NCBI GenBank assembly: GCA_034431315.1
Contig: DAOUDK010000119.1
Location: 57,946-121,945, forward strand
Source: JAUWOY01 sp034431315
GTDB taxonomy: Bacteria > Chloroflexota > Anaerolineae > VGOG01
Length of the DNA stretch: 64,000 nucleotides
Reading direction: 5' to 3'
Shown one piece after another: positions 1-8,441 of the stretch. The stretch's first letter is position 1. Each line of letters begins with the position of its first letter. The notes below the pieces were generated by a model, which was not told the DNA's origin, ran no database searches, and saw only the letters and a program-made list of their open reading frames with translations. The position numbers and the translations under genes were made by a program.

Positions 1-670
1 CAAAGGTCTGCGAGACAGCCTTGACGGTGTAGCGCAGAGTCATGACGTTGTCGGCGCTGGTCAAGGCATCGGCGTAGCGGATATCAATCTCGTGCTGACC
101 CGTCGCCACCTCGTGATGCGCCATCTCTACCTCCATCCCCAGGCTTTCTAAGGTCACAGCAATATCCCCCCGCACCTGAGAAGCCAGATCTCGGGGCGAG
201 AAATCGAAATAACCGCCCACATCGTGGGGAACGGGCTTCATCCTGGGTTCGGTGTTCATCTTGAACAGGAAGAACTCCAGCTCGGGACCTACGTTGTAAA
301 GATAGCCCCTCTCCCTTGCCGCCCTGATGGCCCGTTTTAGGATGTAGCGCGGGTCGCCTTCAAAAGGCTCGCCATCGGGCCGATGGACATCGCAGATGAT
401 GCGAGCTACCTTCCTGGCCTGGGGTTCCCAGGGGAGAAGGCGATAGGTGTTGACATCGGGCCTCAAAACCATATCGCTCTCGTAGATGCGAGCAAAACCC
501 TCGACGGAGGAGCCGTCAAACCAGATCCCCTTCTCAATGACCTCCTCCAGCCGGCCCACGGGGATGGCAACGTTTTTGATGGTGCCCACGACGTCAGTAA
601 ACTGCAAACTGACGAACCTCACGTTATCTGCTTTTACCCTGTCCAAAACCTCCTGCTTATCTGAAAACAT
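1..670 (-). CDS. glnA: Glutamine synthetase type I, N-terminal part (cut by window edge)
   Basis: Ammonia-assimilating enzyme that makes glutamine from glutamate, ammonia and ATP in the cytoplasm. Only about 223 N-terminal residues are inside the window; the C-terminus lies beyond base 1. The translation has the beta-grasp N-terminal domain with the WFDGSSVEGF segment, followed by the start of the catalytic domain with GPELEFFLF (metal-binding Glu) and the HHEVATGQHEID segment. The ATG at 668-670 is preceded by an AGGAGGA ribosome site, which fixes the start. It is downstream of nadE on the same strand, but an inverted repeat and a palindromic insertion separate them, so it probably has its own promoter. 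Family assignment is secure; the GS subclass is not settled. Confidence 0.95.
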   Translation of the reverse strand, partial: MFSDKQEVLDRVKADNVRFVSLQFTDVVGTIKNVAIPVGRLEEVIEKGIWFDGSSVEGFARIYESDMVLRPDVNTYRLLPWEPQARKVARIICDVHRPDGEPFEGDPRYILKRAIRAARERGYLYNVGPELEFFLFKMNTEPRMKPVPHDVGGYFDFSPRDLASQVRGDIAVTLESLGMEVEMAHHEVATGQHEIDIRYADALTSADNVMTLRYTVKAVSQTF

Positions 671-688
671 TTTGTCCTCCTTTCATAA

Positions 689-861
689 TTGTAATCTTAA
701 CTGCTCAGGCTACCCTTTGCCGCGATTGAAATCGCCTCTCCAGGGCTTTCAGCCGGGCGTCCACCTGCGTGGACGTCGCTGTCCACATAGGTGGACAGTC
801 AGCTTTAGCTCTCCAGGCGCGGTTTCAACCGCCAGCCTGAGTAGTAACTTGTAATCTTAAC
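689..861. repeat. Palindromic insertion of 147 bp flanked by a 13-bp direct repeat
   Basis: The 13-mer TTGTAATCTTAAC occurs at 689-701 and again, identical, at 849-861. Between them is a strongly palindromic segment whose ends CTCAGGCT (704-711) and AGCCTGAG (834-841) are perfect inverted repeats. Inside are smaller hairpins (GTCCAC/GTGGAC; CTGTCCAC/GTGGACAG) and near-palindromes such as GGTTTCAACC. This is the layout of a small non-autonomous inserted element with a target duplication. It lies just upstream of glnA. Confidence 0.7.
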
Positions 862-915
862 CGAGAGAGGCCCCCTCAACGAAATGAGGCAGCCTCGGCT
901 CATTGCTCTCTCTCG
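862..915 (-). terminator. Inverted repeat downstream of nadE, possible terminator
   Basis: CGAGAGAG (862-869) pairs with CTCTCTCG (908-915), with an inner GAGGC/GCCTC pairing. It lies directly after the nadE stop on the minus strand. There is no clear T tract, so the terminator role is tentative. Confidence 0.35.
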
Positions 916-944
916 CGGCCAAAACCTGTCAGGTCTGGCTTCTT

Positions 945-1664
945 TCAAAGCTCACAGATCGGTATCGGCTCCCTCTTGTGCTGGGAGGCAGCCATCATGG
1001 CCCTCACGCGAGCCAATGCTTCCTGGTTGCACTCGCCGGTATCACCGGACTCGATGGCCACGAGGATACTGTCCAATTCATCATAGCTGATACCCATTTC
1101 CCCTTCGTCCGTCTGCCCCTCCCACAGGCCCGCGCTGGGGGGCTTGACGATAATCTCCTCCGGGATGCCCAGCTCGCGGGCTAACTCTCGCACCTGTTTT
1201 TTGAGCAGGCTCCCCAGGGGCAGGATGTCAGCGCCGGAGTCGCCATACTTGGTCGTATAACCTACCATGATTTCACTCTTGTTTCCCGACCCCACCACCA
1301 GGTAGTTGCGACTATTGGCGAAGTAGTACCATACGGCCATCCGCAGCCGAGCTTTCAGATTACCCGCCGCCACCCTGTCCCCAGGAGGCAAAGCCCCCAA
1401 AAGGCGGTCGAAGACGGGGGTCAAGTCCACGTATTCGGTCTCGATGCCGAATTTGGCGGCCACCAGTCGGGCGTATTCCATGTCGGTCGAGTCGCTATGG
1501 CAGGGCATGATCACGCCCAACACCCCATCGCCCAACGCCTTTTTGGCCAGGACGGCCGTCAAGGACGAATCAATCCCGCCGCTCATCCCCAACACCACGC
1601 CCTCGGCTCCCGCCTCCTCGACCCTTTCCCTGATCCAACTGCTGATCCGTTCAGCGGTTTTCAT
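945..1664 (-). CDS. nadE: NH3-dependent NAD+ synthetase
   Basis: Last step of NAD biosynthesis: amidation of deamido-NAD with ATP in the cytoplasm. The 239-residue protein has the ATP-pyrophosphatase P-loop SGGIDSS at residues 28-34, and the later segments GSGNKSE and GDSGADILPLGSLLK match the deamido-NAD and ATP site of NadE. It lacks the N-terminal glutaminase domain of the long form, so free ammonia is the expected nitrogen donor; this fits glutamine synthetase encoded next door. It begins 8 bp after the stop of the response-regulator gene upstream, suggesting co-transcription with the two-component pair. Confidence 0.93.
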   Translation of the reverse strand: MKTAERISSWIRERVEEAGAEGVVLGMSGGIDSSLTAVLAKKALGDGVLGVIMPCHSDSTDMEYARLVAAKFGIETEYVDLTPVFDRLLGALPPGDRVAAGNLKARLRMAVWYYFANSRNYLVVGSGNKSEIMVGYTTKYGDSGADILPLGSLLKKQVRELARELGIPEEIIVKPPSAGLWEGQTDEGEMGISYDELDSILVAIESGDTGECNQEALARVRAMMAASQHKREPIPICEL

Positions 1665-1671
1665 TTTCCCC

Positions 1672-2265
1672 TCACTCGTTACTGGCTAGTGATGCCTGTT
1701 GGGCCAGGATGATCGCTTCCGCAACCTCTTTCATAGGCTTGCGGGTGTTCATGCTCATCTTCTGGATCTTGCGGAAGGCCTCGGCCTCGGTTATGCCCTG
1801 CGTGTCCATCAAGATACCCTTGGCCCGGTCAACCAGCTTCCTGGTCTCCAGCGCCAGCTTGAGGTCGCCAACTTCTTTTTCCAGGGCCCGGAACTCGGCA
1901 AAACGGGCCACAGCCACTTCGATAGCCGGCGACAGATCAGACTCCCGGAAGGGCTTGACGATGTAGCCTACCACGCCCGCATCCTTGGCCCGCTCAATGA
2001 GCTCCTGTTGGCTATAGGCAGTGAGCAGCAAGACAGGGGAGACCCTCTCCTCCGTCAGGATCTTGGCTGCATCAATGCCATCCATGTCTGGCATCTTGAT
2101 GTCCATAATCACCACATCGGGCCTCAGCTCCCGCGCCAAATTCACCGCGCTGCGTCCATCGCCCACCTCGCCGATGACGAGATAACCCAGGTTGGTCAAC
2201 ATCTCCCTGAGATCCATGCGGATAATAGATTCATCGTCGGCGATGATCACTCTCGTTCGTTCCAC
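1672..2265 (-). CDS. ANTAR-domain response regulator (PdtaR/AmiR-NasT type)
   Basis: A receiver domain at residues 1-120 shows the acidic pair at D10-D11, phospho-acceptor D55 in VIMDIKMPD, and K104 in VKPF. An ANTAR RNA-binding domain at about 125-190 contains the typical KGILMDTQGITEAEAFRKIQKMSM segment in part. Proteins of this type act by binding paired hexanucleotide hairpins and preventing transcription termination. The gene overlaps the upstream histidine kinase by 19 bp, the usual sign of a cognate pair. Targets cannot be read from this window, although the adjoining nitrogen genes (nadE, glnA) make nitrogen control a reasonable guess. Confidence 0.92.
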   Translation of the reverse strand: MERTRVIIADDESIIRMDLREMLTNLGYLVIGEVGDGRSAVNLARELRPDVVIMDIKMPDMDGIDAAKILTEERVSPVLLLTAYSQQELIERAKDAGVVGYIVKPFRESDLSPAIEVAVARFAEFRALEKEVGDLKLALETRKLVDRAKGILMDTQGITEAEAFRKIQKMSMNTRKPMKEVAEAIILAQQASLASNE

Positions 2266-3749
2266 GCTTCTTCACCTCCCAGTGTTTGTTTGGGGAAGGT
2301 CACGATGGCCGACACCCCATCCCCCTCCCTCAGTTCGAATTGTCCTTTGAGATCGTCCTGGACCAAGGTTTGGACTATCTGCAAGCCCAGACTGTCGGCT
2401 TGCTCCAGGCTGAAATCCTCTGGCAATCCCTGCCCGTCGTCCACCACGGTGATGACCACCCTGTCGCCATCGTCCCGCAGGTTGACCGAGATGGTGCCGC
2501 CGGGCTTGCGCTCGTAGCCATGCTCCACCGCGTTCTGCAGCAGCTCGTTAATGATCAGGGCGCAAGTCGTCGCTTGTTGGGCAGGCAGATAAATGCCAGG
2601 CCCACTTAAGCTCAGGCGAATCCGCTTATCTGGCTGCAGAATCCCCTGCCGGGTGTGGTTCACGATACGCTGACTCACATCTGTGATGTTGATAATCTTT
2701 GCTTCCTGCTGCGCGAAGAACTCGTGCACGACGGCCACGCTGAGGATACGCGCCACGCTATCGTTCAGAGCGCGTCTGACCTCCTCCGACTCGCTGCGCC
2801 TACTTTGCATCCGTAACAAGGCAGCTATGACTTGCAGGTTATTCTTCACTCGATGATGAATCTCCTGGATCATGGCCGACTTGACCTTCAGCTCCCGCTC
2901 CTTACGTCGCACCTCGGTCTCATCGTGAACCGTTAGCAGCACTCCCACCAGACGGGGCTCGAGGGAAGGCGAGCCCAGAAAGCGGCGTAAACCGACCAAC
3001 CGCTCCCCATGAGAGATCAGAGGAATGGCCTTCTTGATCCAGACGCGATGGCCCTCCTGGGTTTCCTCTTCGAGGCAACGCTTTTCCTGCCAAGCCCTGA
3101 CCACCAGAGCTTCGTCCTCTGTCTCCAGATCGAAGGTGCGTTTCCCCAGGAGGCTATCCAGATAGCCCAGCCGGCGATAGAGGCTGGTAGCGATACCGCT
3201 GGCATATCGAATCTGCCCCTGGCTATCCACGACCATGATGCCGTCGTGCTCGCCGAAAGGAGAAAGCTGCTGCGCGCCTTCGATCTCCCCCCGCAGCAGC
3301 ATCTCCTGCAATTGCCTCACCGCCCGCTGGAAGACCTTGCTGCGCCGATGATGCCGCTCGTGCTCGATGAGGTTGGTCTCAATGATTAGAACCCCAAGCA
3401 ACTTCCCCTCCTCGTTGCGGATGGGGCGAACTTCTTGTAGTACTGGAGCACCATCAGGGATCAGCGTCCTGTTGCCGTGCACCGAGCGCCCCCTGCCCAG
3501 GGCCTGGCAAACGAGAGGCTCCTCAGCCGCCGTCATCGTCCGTCCGACGATGGGCTCTGGGTGAATCGGGGCAATGGAGTGAGGCCGCGCCTGGGCTACC
3601 ACTGCTGCACGATTGAGCGAGAGCAGGCAATAGATCAACAGGTCGGCGCGGCTAACGTCGGCCACGATGGGCATATCGTTTTCTATTTTTTGTAGAAATG
3701 CGATGTCCTCCTCGGTCAGGTCACCGCATTTGTAGACCACTTCGTCCAT
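2247..3749 (-). CDS. Sensor histidine kinase of the HisKA_2 (PdtaS-like) family
   Basis: A 500-residue soluble kinase with no membrane segment. The N-terminal part (about 1-150) resembles the GAF-like sensor region of PdtaS. A PAS-like region follows (about 165-285), then the HisKA_2 dimerisation motif with phospho-His in EIHHRVKNNLQ near residue 300. The HATPase domain has the N-box NELLQNAVEHG and the G-box VVDDGQGLP. The downstream gene encodes the ANTAR regulator and overlaps it by 19 bp, so signal relay to an RNA-binding output is expected. The ligand is unknown. Confidence 0.92.
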   Translation of the reverse strand: MDEVVYKCGDLTEEDIAFLQKIENDMPIVADVSRADLLIYCLLSLNRAAVVAQARPHSIAPIHPEPIVGRTMTAAEEPLVCQALGRGRSVHGNRTLIPDGAPVLQEVRPIRNEEGKLLGVLIIETNLIEHERHHRRSKVFQRAVRQLQEMLLRGEIEGAQQLSPFGEHDGIMVVDSQGQIRYASGIATSLYRRLGYLDSLLGKRTFDLETEDEALVVRAWQEKRCLEEETQEGHRVWIKKAIPLISHGERLVGLRRFLGSPSLEPRLVGVLLTVHDETEVRRKERELKVKSAMIQEIHHRVKNNLQVIAALLRMQSRRSESEEVRRALNDSVARILSVAVVHEFFAQQEAKIINITDVSQRIVNHTRQGILQPDKRIRLSLSGPGIYLPAQQATTCALIINELLQNAVEHGYERKPGGTISVNLRDDGDRVVITVVDDGQGLPEDFSLEQADSLGLQIVQTLVQDDLKGQFELREGDGVSAIVTFPKQTLGGEEAWNERE

Positions 3750-3903
3750 GGCTAGCTCGACTTTGAAGCTGAGAGACTACAACGAATTGGGAATAAAACG
3801 AATTGAGAGCAAGAAACTTGTGCTGATCCCTCAGCCTGAGGACCTCGACTCATACTTCGACGGTGAGCTCAGCCCTGGCCTGCCTTGGTCGGTCAGGCCA
3901 GAA

Positions 3904-4215
3904 TCAGGCGGGAAGGCGTTGCGGATATGCGCTTACAGGTATCTTGCTGCTGAAGATCGGCTCGCTCACAGGTTCTTCCTCAGCCTCTAACTCATACAGT
4001 GCCTCTGGTGCAAAATCGGCTTCGTTGGGCCAGACCACTGTACCTGCCACAGGGTCTATAACCACACGGGCAAAATAGGTCGGGTCATGCAACGGCTCAA
4101 AAATAGGGCCGTCTAGCAACGATAGTAGGTTCACCCGTTTGCGCGTGCCATCACTGAACGTCAACCGCAGTGAGTGGGGCCCACAGACTTTAGCCTCAAG
4201 GATATGCAAAATCAT
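3904..4215 (-). CDS. DUF2442 protein, partner of the DUF4160 protein
   Basis: A 103-residue protein with the DUF2442 pattern: an N-terminal LRLTFSDGTRKRVNL strand pair and the central segment with VVWPNEADFAPEALYEL (compare ICWPNGADLDPDVLYAL in the second copy at 61.4 kb). DUF2442 proteins are often encoded beside DUF4160 proteins, and the pair is usually listed as toxin-antitoxin-like without a proven activity. Here it lies 17 bp downstream of the DUF4160 gene on the same strand. The last 20 residues are diverged from the second copy. Confidence 0.85.
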   Translation of the reverse strand: MILHILEAKVCGPHSLRLTFSDGTRKRVNLLSLLDGPIFEPLHDPTYFARVVIDPVAGTVVWPNEADFAPEALYELEAEEEPVSEPIFSSKIPVSAYPQRLPA

Positions 4216-4232
4216 CGCTCATCCTCCCGTTT

Positions 4233-4493
4233 TCATTCAAGCGGCGGGATGCGCTGCAGTGGTTGGCCCGCTCGCGCCAGCTCCCAATTGACCTGCAACT
4301 CATCCTGATACATGGATGCCCATTCAAAGACCAGTGACTGTACCCGCCGGGGTAAAATCCCCTTTAGCACCTCCACTGGGTCAATGCCAATCGCGGCGTC
4401 ATATTGAGCGTAGATGGCATGGAAATGCGGTGGCACGTGATCCTTGTAGTACATGTAGACTGCAATCCCGAAGAACTCAGAGATTCTCGGCAT
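4233..4493 (-). CDS. DUF4160 protein
   Basis: An 86-residue protein with the family signature MPRISEFFGI, then DHVPPHFHA and the C-terminal LVFEWASMYQDEL-NWELA segment. A second complete copy of the same length and gene order lies at 61179-61439. The conserved His cluster (HVPPHFHA) suggests a metal or nuclease-like site, but no activity is established for the family. It is probably transcribed with the DUF2442 gene. Confidence 0.85.
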   Translation of the reverse strand: MPRISEFFGIAVYMYYKDHVPPHFHAIYAQYDAAIGIDPVEVLKGILPRRVQSLVFEWASMYQDELQVNWELARAGQPLQRIPPLE

Positions 4494-4583
4494 CGTTGCT
4501 CCTCAGCACCTTGTTACTCGTTGACTTGTTCCTCAATATGAACAATGGCCGACAGCGTGAGGCCATCGGCCATCTAGTCACAG

Positions 4584-4657
4584 TCGGGGCGGCCGGATTT
4601 GAACCGGCGGCCACTTGAACCCCATTCAAGTGCGCTACCTGGCTGCGCTACGCCCCG
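4584..4657 (-). tRNA. tRNA-Pro (anticodon GGG)
   Basis: On the minus strand a full 74-nt cloverleaf can be folded by eye: acceptor CGGGGCG/CGCCCCG with discriminator A, D-stem GCGC/GCGC, anticodon stem CTTGA/TCAAG with loop ATGGGGT (anticodon GGG), and T-stem GCCGG/CCGGC with the loop TTCAAAT. CCA is not encoded. Confidence 0.97.
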
Positions 4658-4665
4658 TCAGAGTA

Positions 4666-4694
4666 ATTATAACAGATAGCTATGAATTTGGCAA
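4666..4694 (-). promoter_or_regulatory. Promoter of tRNA-Pro
   Basis: Read on the minus strand: TTGCCA (-35, 4689-4694), a 17-bp spacer, then TATAAT (-10, 4666-4671), eight bases before the mature 5' end of the tRNA. Confidence 0.75.
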
Positions 4695-4986
4695 ATTAAC
4701 CGGGGTGGCGCCGCTGGTTGCCGAAGCCCACGCTGAACAACGTGCCCAACGTCCGCGTCGGAGAGGTCGTCCCAAGGGAGTGCCCTTCGCCAGCAGAATC
4801 GACATGGCTTACGAAGAGGCCACCACCTTCGGGCCACCACCGGATACCCATACCCATCTGCTGATTGATACCTGGTACATGGCCAAGCGCATCTGGCGGG
4901 CTGCTCGCCGACGGAATTGGGATGTCAGCGGTGGGTTGAAGGGCAATCGGGCGATGCGCGTGATCGACACTACTGATCTTCTATAA
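4690..4986 (+). pseudogene. Transposase remnant (IS4/IS701-like DDE family)
   Basis: The frame that ends at 4986 encodes RGRPKGVPFASRID followed by THTHLLIDTWYMAKRIWRAA and DVSGGLKGNR. The middle segment matches the second catalytic-Asp region of IS4/IS701-type transposases (LLxDxWYxxKxxxxAA...GGLKxNR). N- and C-terminal portions, including the remaining DDE residues, are missing and no terminal inverted repeats are visible. It abuts the 5' side of the tRNA gene. It is a dead fragment; the exact IS family is uncertain. Confidence 0.6.
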
Positions 4987-5076
4987 CGACGCAGAATTAA
5001 CCAAAATAGCCGTTTTGCAACCCCAATTGCCCAGTTTCGCCTACAGGTTGTCCCTAACTCGAAACGCTCTCGCCCC

Positions 5077-6357
5077 TCACGGTTCGCGGGCCGGGGATTG
5101 GCCAGTCCGGGGCGACCACAAGGCCATCAACACCGCTGCCATGAGTGCTAACACCCCGCCAAAGAGAAACGGCGCCGACGGGCCAAAGCCGTCCCATCCC
5201 CACGACGGCATGCCCGACCACAGCAGCCCGGCGATGAGCGAGGCCGGGAAGTCCAAGATGCCCAGCACGGCATTGTACGTCCCGTAGGCTGTGCCCCGCA
5301 GCTCGGCCGGCACGATGTCGGCCACCATCGCTTTGGTCGTGCCGTAGGCCAGGCCGTAGTAGGCTCCGTAAACAGCGTACAGCGCCCACACGTGCCAGCC
5401 TGTCCCCGCCACCGCGAAGCCGAAGTAGATCAGCGCGTAGATCAGCCAGCCGCCGATGATGAGCTTGCGCCGCCCGATGCGGTCGGACAGCGACCCGGCG
5501 GGGGTGGAAAGCAGGGTGTACACCAGGTTGAAAGTGACGAGCATCCCCAGCACCTGCACCACGTTCAGTCCCCGCTCGTTCGCCCGCAGTATCAGGAACG
5601 CATCCGACGAGTTGCCCAGGTCGAAGACGCCGACGATGACCATGAAGATAGCAAAGCGACGGCCCAGTCCTCGGAAGGAAACTTTCGGGGCCTCGCGCTC
5701 TCCTTTCACCGACACGTCCCGCGCACCTATGGCCAACGAGAGCACGGCCAGGAAAGCCGGCACCAGGCTGATGAGCACTATTGTCTGAAAGGTAGCGCGC
5801 CCCAAAACCATGTTGCTGCGCTGCGCCATCCACACCACGATCAGGGCGATGATCAGCCCCAGCATCGCCCCACCGGTGTCGGCGGCGCGGTGCAGGCCAA
5901 AGGCCAGACCCCGATGCCGCTCGTCAATGCTATCGGCCACCAGCGCGTCGCGGGGCGCGGTGCGGATGCCCTTGCCCACCCGGTCGGCCCAGCGCACGCT
6001 CGCCACCACCAGCCACGAGTTGGCGACGTAGAAGAATGGCTTGACCAGCGCGGACAGTCCGTACCCGGTCACCGCCAGCCACTTGCGCGCCCGCAGCTTA
6101 TCCGAAAGCCAGCCGGAGAACACCTTGAGCAGGCTGGCCGTGGCCTCGGCGACGCCTTCGATCAGGCCGATGACGTTGGTCTTCACCCCCAGCACGTTGG
6201 ACAGGAACAGCGGCAGGATGTTGATCACCATCTCGCTGGAGATGTCCATGAAGAAGCTGGTCAGGCTGACGGCCCAGACGTTGCGCGGCAGCGACCGCCA
6301 GGCGGGTTTATGGTTTCCAGGTTCAGGGTTTGGAGTTTCAAGTTGCTTGTCGGTCAT
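5077..6357 (-). CDS. MFS transporter
   Basis: A 426-residue inner-membrane protein with about 12 hydrophobic segments and the major-facilitator loop motifs DKLRARKW (loop 2-3) and SDRIGRRK (loop 8-9). The segment DRVGKGIRTAPRDALVADS is typical of a group of MFS proteins found beside stress or efflux genes. The substrate cannot be told. It starts with ATG just downstream of the GH20 gene on the same strand, though hairpins lie between the two. Confidence 0.88.
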   Translation of the reverse strand: MTDKQLETPNPEPGNHKPAWRSLPRNVWAVSLTSFFMDISSEMVINILPLFLSNVLGVKTNVIGLIEGVAEATASLLKVFSGWLSDKLRARKWLAVTGYGLSALVKPFFYVANSWLVVASVRWADRVGKGIRTAPRDALVADSIDERHRGLAFGLHRAADTGGAMLGLIIALIVVWMAQRSNMVLGRATFQTIVLISLVPAFLAVLSLAIGARDVSVKGEREAPKVSFRGLGRRFAIFMVIVGVFDLGNSSDAFLILRANERGLNVVQVLGMLVTFNLVYTLLSTPAGSLSDRIGRRKLIIGGWLIYALIYFGFAVAGTGWHVWALYAVYGAYYGLAYGTTKAMVADIVPAELRGTAYGTYNAVLGILDFPASLIAGLLWSGMPSWGWDGFGPSAPFLFGGVLALMAAVLMALWSPRTGQSPAREP

Positions 6358-6379
6358 GTTGACTCCTCAATGAAGTGGC

Positions 6380-6426
6380 CCCCGATGCTAAAGACATCGG
6401 GCTGAGAGAGCAAAGCCCTTCGGGCT
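6380..6426. repeat. Double hairpin between GH20 and MFS genes
   Basis: CCCGATG/CATCGGG (6381-6401) and AGCCC/GGGCT (6414-6426) form two adjacent small hairpins, the second overlapping the GH20 stop codon. The arrangement resembles a dispersed palindromic repeat; it could also act as an mRNA-end structure. Confidence 0.45.
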
Positions 6427-8315
6427 CATGATCCATCCGTATTCAAGATAGTGAGCAGCCGCTCTATCCGCCCCACGCTGTCGGCCAGTCCGCCCGGACG
6501 ATTGCGGGCCAGCCACAGCCGCCGATATTCGGCCACGATTCCCTCCAGCTCGCTGGCCAGAGCCCGCCGCATCTCCATCGCGATGGAGGCGATCTCGCCG
6601 CTCTCTGTTTGCAGGCGGGCGATTCCCAGGCGACAGGCGTGCCGCAGCAAAGCGGCGGCGTTGCGGAACTCGTCAGCGATCAGCTCCGCGTCGGGACGGG
6701 CCATGCGCGCCTGGGAAAGAGGAGCCATCGTTCGATCCACGTACTTCAGCGTTCGCTCCAGCCCCTCAGCTAGCTCCCCCCCTTCCCCCCAACTTTGGGG
6801 GGCCAGGGGGGCAAAGTCGGGATGAAGCAGCAGCAAGGCCAGCAGGGAGGCGTTGGGGACGAGCACGCCGGCCTCCTGGTAGGCATTGCCTAAATCGTAG
6901 GCCAGGCGGCCCATCACGCCAGCCCCATCCTGAAAGGCGTGGAGATCGAGAGCGCGCGGCAGGTCGAGGTCCCGATTGGCCTGCGCTGCCCAACTCACCG
7001 CCGCACCGTAGGCGTAGCCCAGAAAGGAGATGGGCAAATGCTGCCAATGGCCGTTGTCGCCCCAGTCGGTGATCAGGTAGCCGATGGCGTCGTGGGCTTG
7101 GCCGCTCTCGGCAGCGTTCCACAGATTGCCCAGCGCGTTGGCCGTGCGGCCAGCGATGGAGTTCCAACTGGAGGTGCCGGGACAGACGTAGTAGGGCACG
7201 CCCGCCTGCTCGAACTTCCGGCCATTCCTGGCGAAGGGGTGGTCGGCCTCGTAGCCCCATTCCAGAGCGATGATGTCTTTCGGCAATTCGGAAATGATGT
7301 CGGGATAATGTAGGACGATGTCGCCCCAGAACTGCATCGTCCGCCCGTGCCGCTGCACCAACTGGTGAATCTTCAGCAGGAACTCCAGGTACACCCGCCC
7401 CACGCCCCTCTCCTCGCAAGCCGCCCGACTCCTCCCCTGCCCCAGCTCGAAGGTCTCATCGCAGCCCACGTTGAATTGACGGCTGGAGAAGTGGGGGAGA
7501 AGCTCATCGTAGAGCTCGGCCAGCAGCTCCAGGGAGCCGGGCTCCAGTGGACATAAGCTGAAGGGATCGTCGCCCCAGGGACTCTGGAAGCCGTCGGGGG
7601 TTTCAGCCAGGCGCCGATAGCGGGCATGCTTCAGCCAGCGGTGCAGGTGGCCGAAGGAGTTCTGATTGGGCACCAGCTCAATGAAGCGCTGGCGGCAGTA
7701 GGCATCCAGGGCCATGACCTGCTCCCCGGTCATGGGCGAGGCGTTTTTCCACACCTCCCGATGCTGGCGATAGGCAAAGGTGTGCTCGGTGTAGAGTTGA
7801 AACTGATTGATTCTCCATTCCGCCAGCAGATCCACCAGCGCGTACAGGGTCTCCATGGTGGGGACCTTGTCGCGGCTGATGTCCAGCATGACGCCTCGGT
7901 GGGGAAAGTCGGGCCAGTCCTCGATGCGCAAGCAGGGCAGTTCCCCCGCGCCGACGCACTGGCGAGCGAGCTGCCTCATCGCCATGGCGGCGTAGAACGC
8001 GCCTGCCGCGTCGTGGGCCGCGACGTGGATGCTATCGGCGCTGATGTTCAGGCGATACCCTTCGGGCTGGGGAACCTGCGCTGGGTCCACGTGGACGATG
8101 GCCCCCAGGCGGCTCACATCATCGCCTGGAGCCGCCGTCAACTCGCATCGAGGCCCGATGGAGGCTAACGCTTCCTGAAGGACCCGCCCCGTGCGCAGAA
8201 AGGCATCGGAGATGTCCCCTCGCAGCCAGATGAAACGCTCAGATTGAAGGCGATGGCTTCCCTCCCGGCGGTGGAGACGTTGGGGCATTGGTAGAAGAAT
8301 GAGTTCGTCGGTCAT
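6426..8315 (-). CDS. Glycoside hydrolase family 20, beta-N-acetylhexosaminidase-like
   Basis: A 629-residue enzyme expected to release terminal N-acetylhexosamine. Residues 1-130 form the GH20b domain. The TIM barrel begins with FPHRGVMLDISRDKVPTMETL. The catalytic Asp-Glu pair of retaining, substrate-assisted GH20 enzymes is seen in FNVGCDETFELGQG. Trp-rich sugar-binding segments follow (FWGDIVLHYPD, CPGTSSWNS). No signal peptide is present, so it probably acts on imported oligosaccharides in the cytoplasm; the MFS transporter downstream could supply them, which is inference. Confidence 0.88.
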   Translation of the reverse strand: MTDELILLPMPQRLHRREGSHRLQSERFIWLRGDISDAFLRTGRVLQEALASIGPRCELTAAPGDDVSRLGAIVHVDPAQVPQPEGYRLNISADSIHVAAHDAAGAFYAAMAMRQLARQCVGAGELPCLRIEDWPDFPHRGVMLDISRDKVPTMETLYALVDLLAEWRINQFQLYTEHTFAYRQHREVWKNASPMTGEQVMALDAYCRQRFIELVPNQNSFGHLHRWLKHARYRRLAETPDGFQSPWGDDPFSLCPLEPGSLELLAELYDELLPHFSSRQFNVGCDETFELGQGRSRAACEERGVGRVYLEFLLKIHQLVQRHGRTMQFWGDIVLHYPDIISELPKDIIALEWGYEADHPFARNGRKFEQAGVPYYVCPGTSSWNSIAGRTANALGNLWNAAESGQAHDAIGYLITDWGDNGHWQHLPISFLGYAYGAAVSWAAQANRDLDLPRALDLHAFQDGAGVMGRLAYDLGNAYQEAGVLVPNASLLALLLLHPDFAPLAPQSWGEGGELAEGLERTLKYVDRTMAPLSQARMARPDAELIADEFRNAAALLRHACRLGIARLQTESGEIASIAMEMRRALASELEGIVAEYRRLWLARNRPGGLADSVGRIERLLTILNTDGS

Positions 8316-8340
8316 GTCATTACCTCATTGGCGAACTTCT

Positions 8341-8417
8341 GAAACACGGAAGCACGGAAAAGCGGAATACACGGAATCCCTTTCCGTGCTTCCGTGCCCT
8401 CCGCACTTCCGTGTTCC
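8341..8417. repeat. Palindromic repeat with 16-bp perfect arms
   Basis: CACGGAAGCACGGAAA (8345-8360) is perfectly complementary to TTTCCGTGCTTCCGTG (8381-8396), and an outer AACACGGAAG/CTTCCGTGTT pairing extends the structure. It is non-coding, between the methyltransferase and GH20 genes, and has the look of the small dispersed palindromes common elsewhere in this window. Confidence 0.65.
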
Positions 8418-8441
8418 AGGGGGAGAGCCGGGGCAGCCACC

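Noticed and set aside
4584..4986. tRNA-Pro as attachment site of a genomic island
   Set aside because: The transposase remnant is on the 5' side of the tRNA, there is no integrase, and no repeat of the tRNA 3' end was seen.
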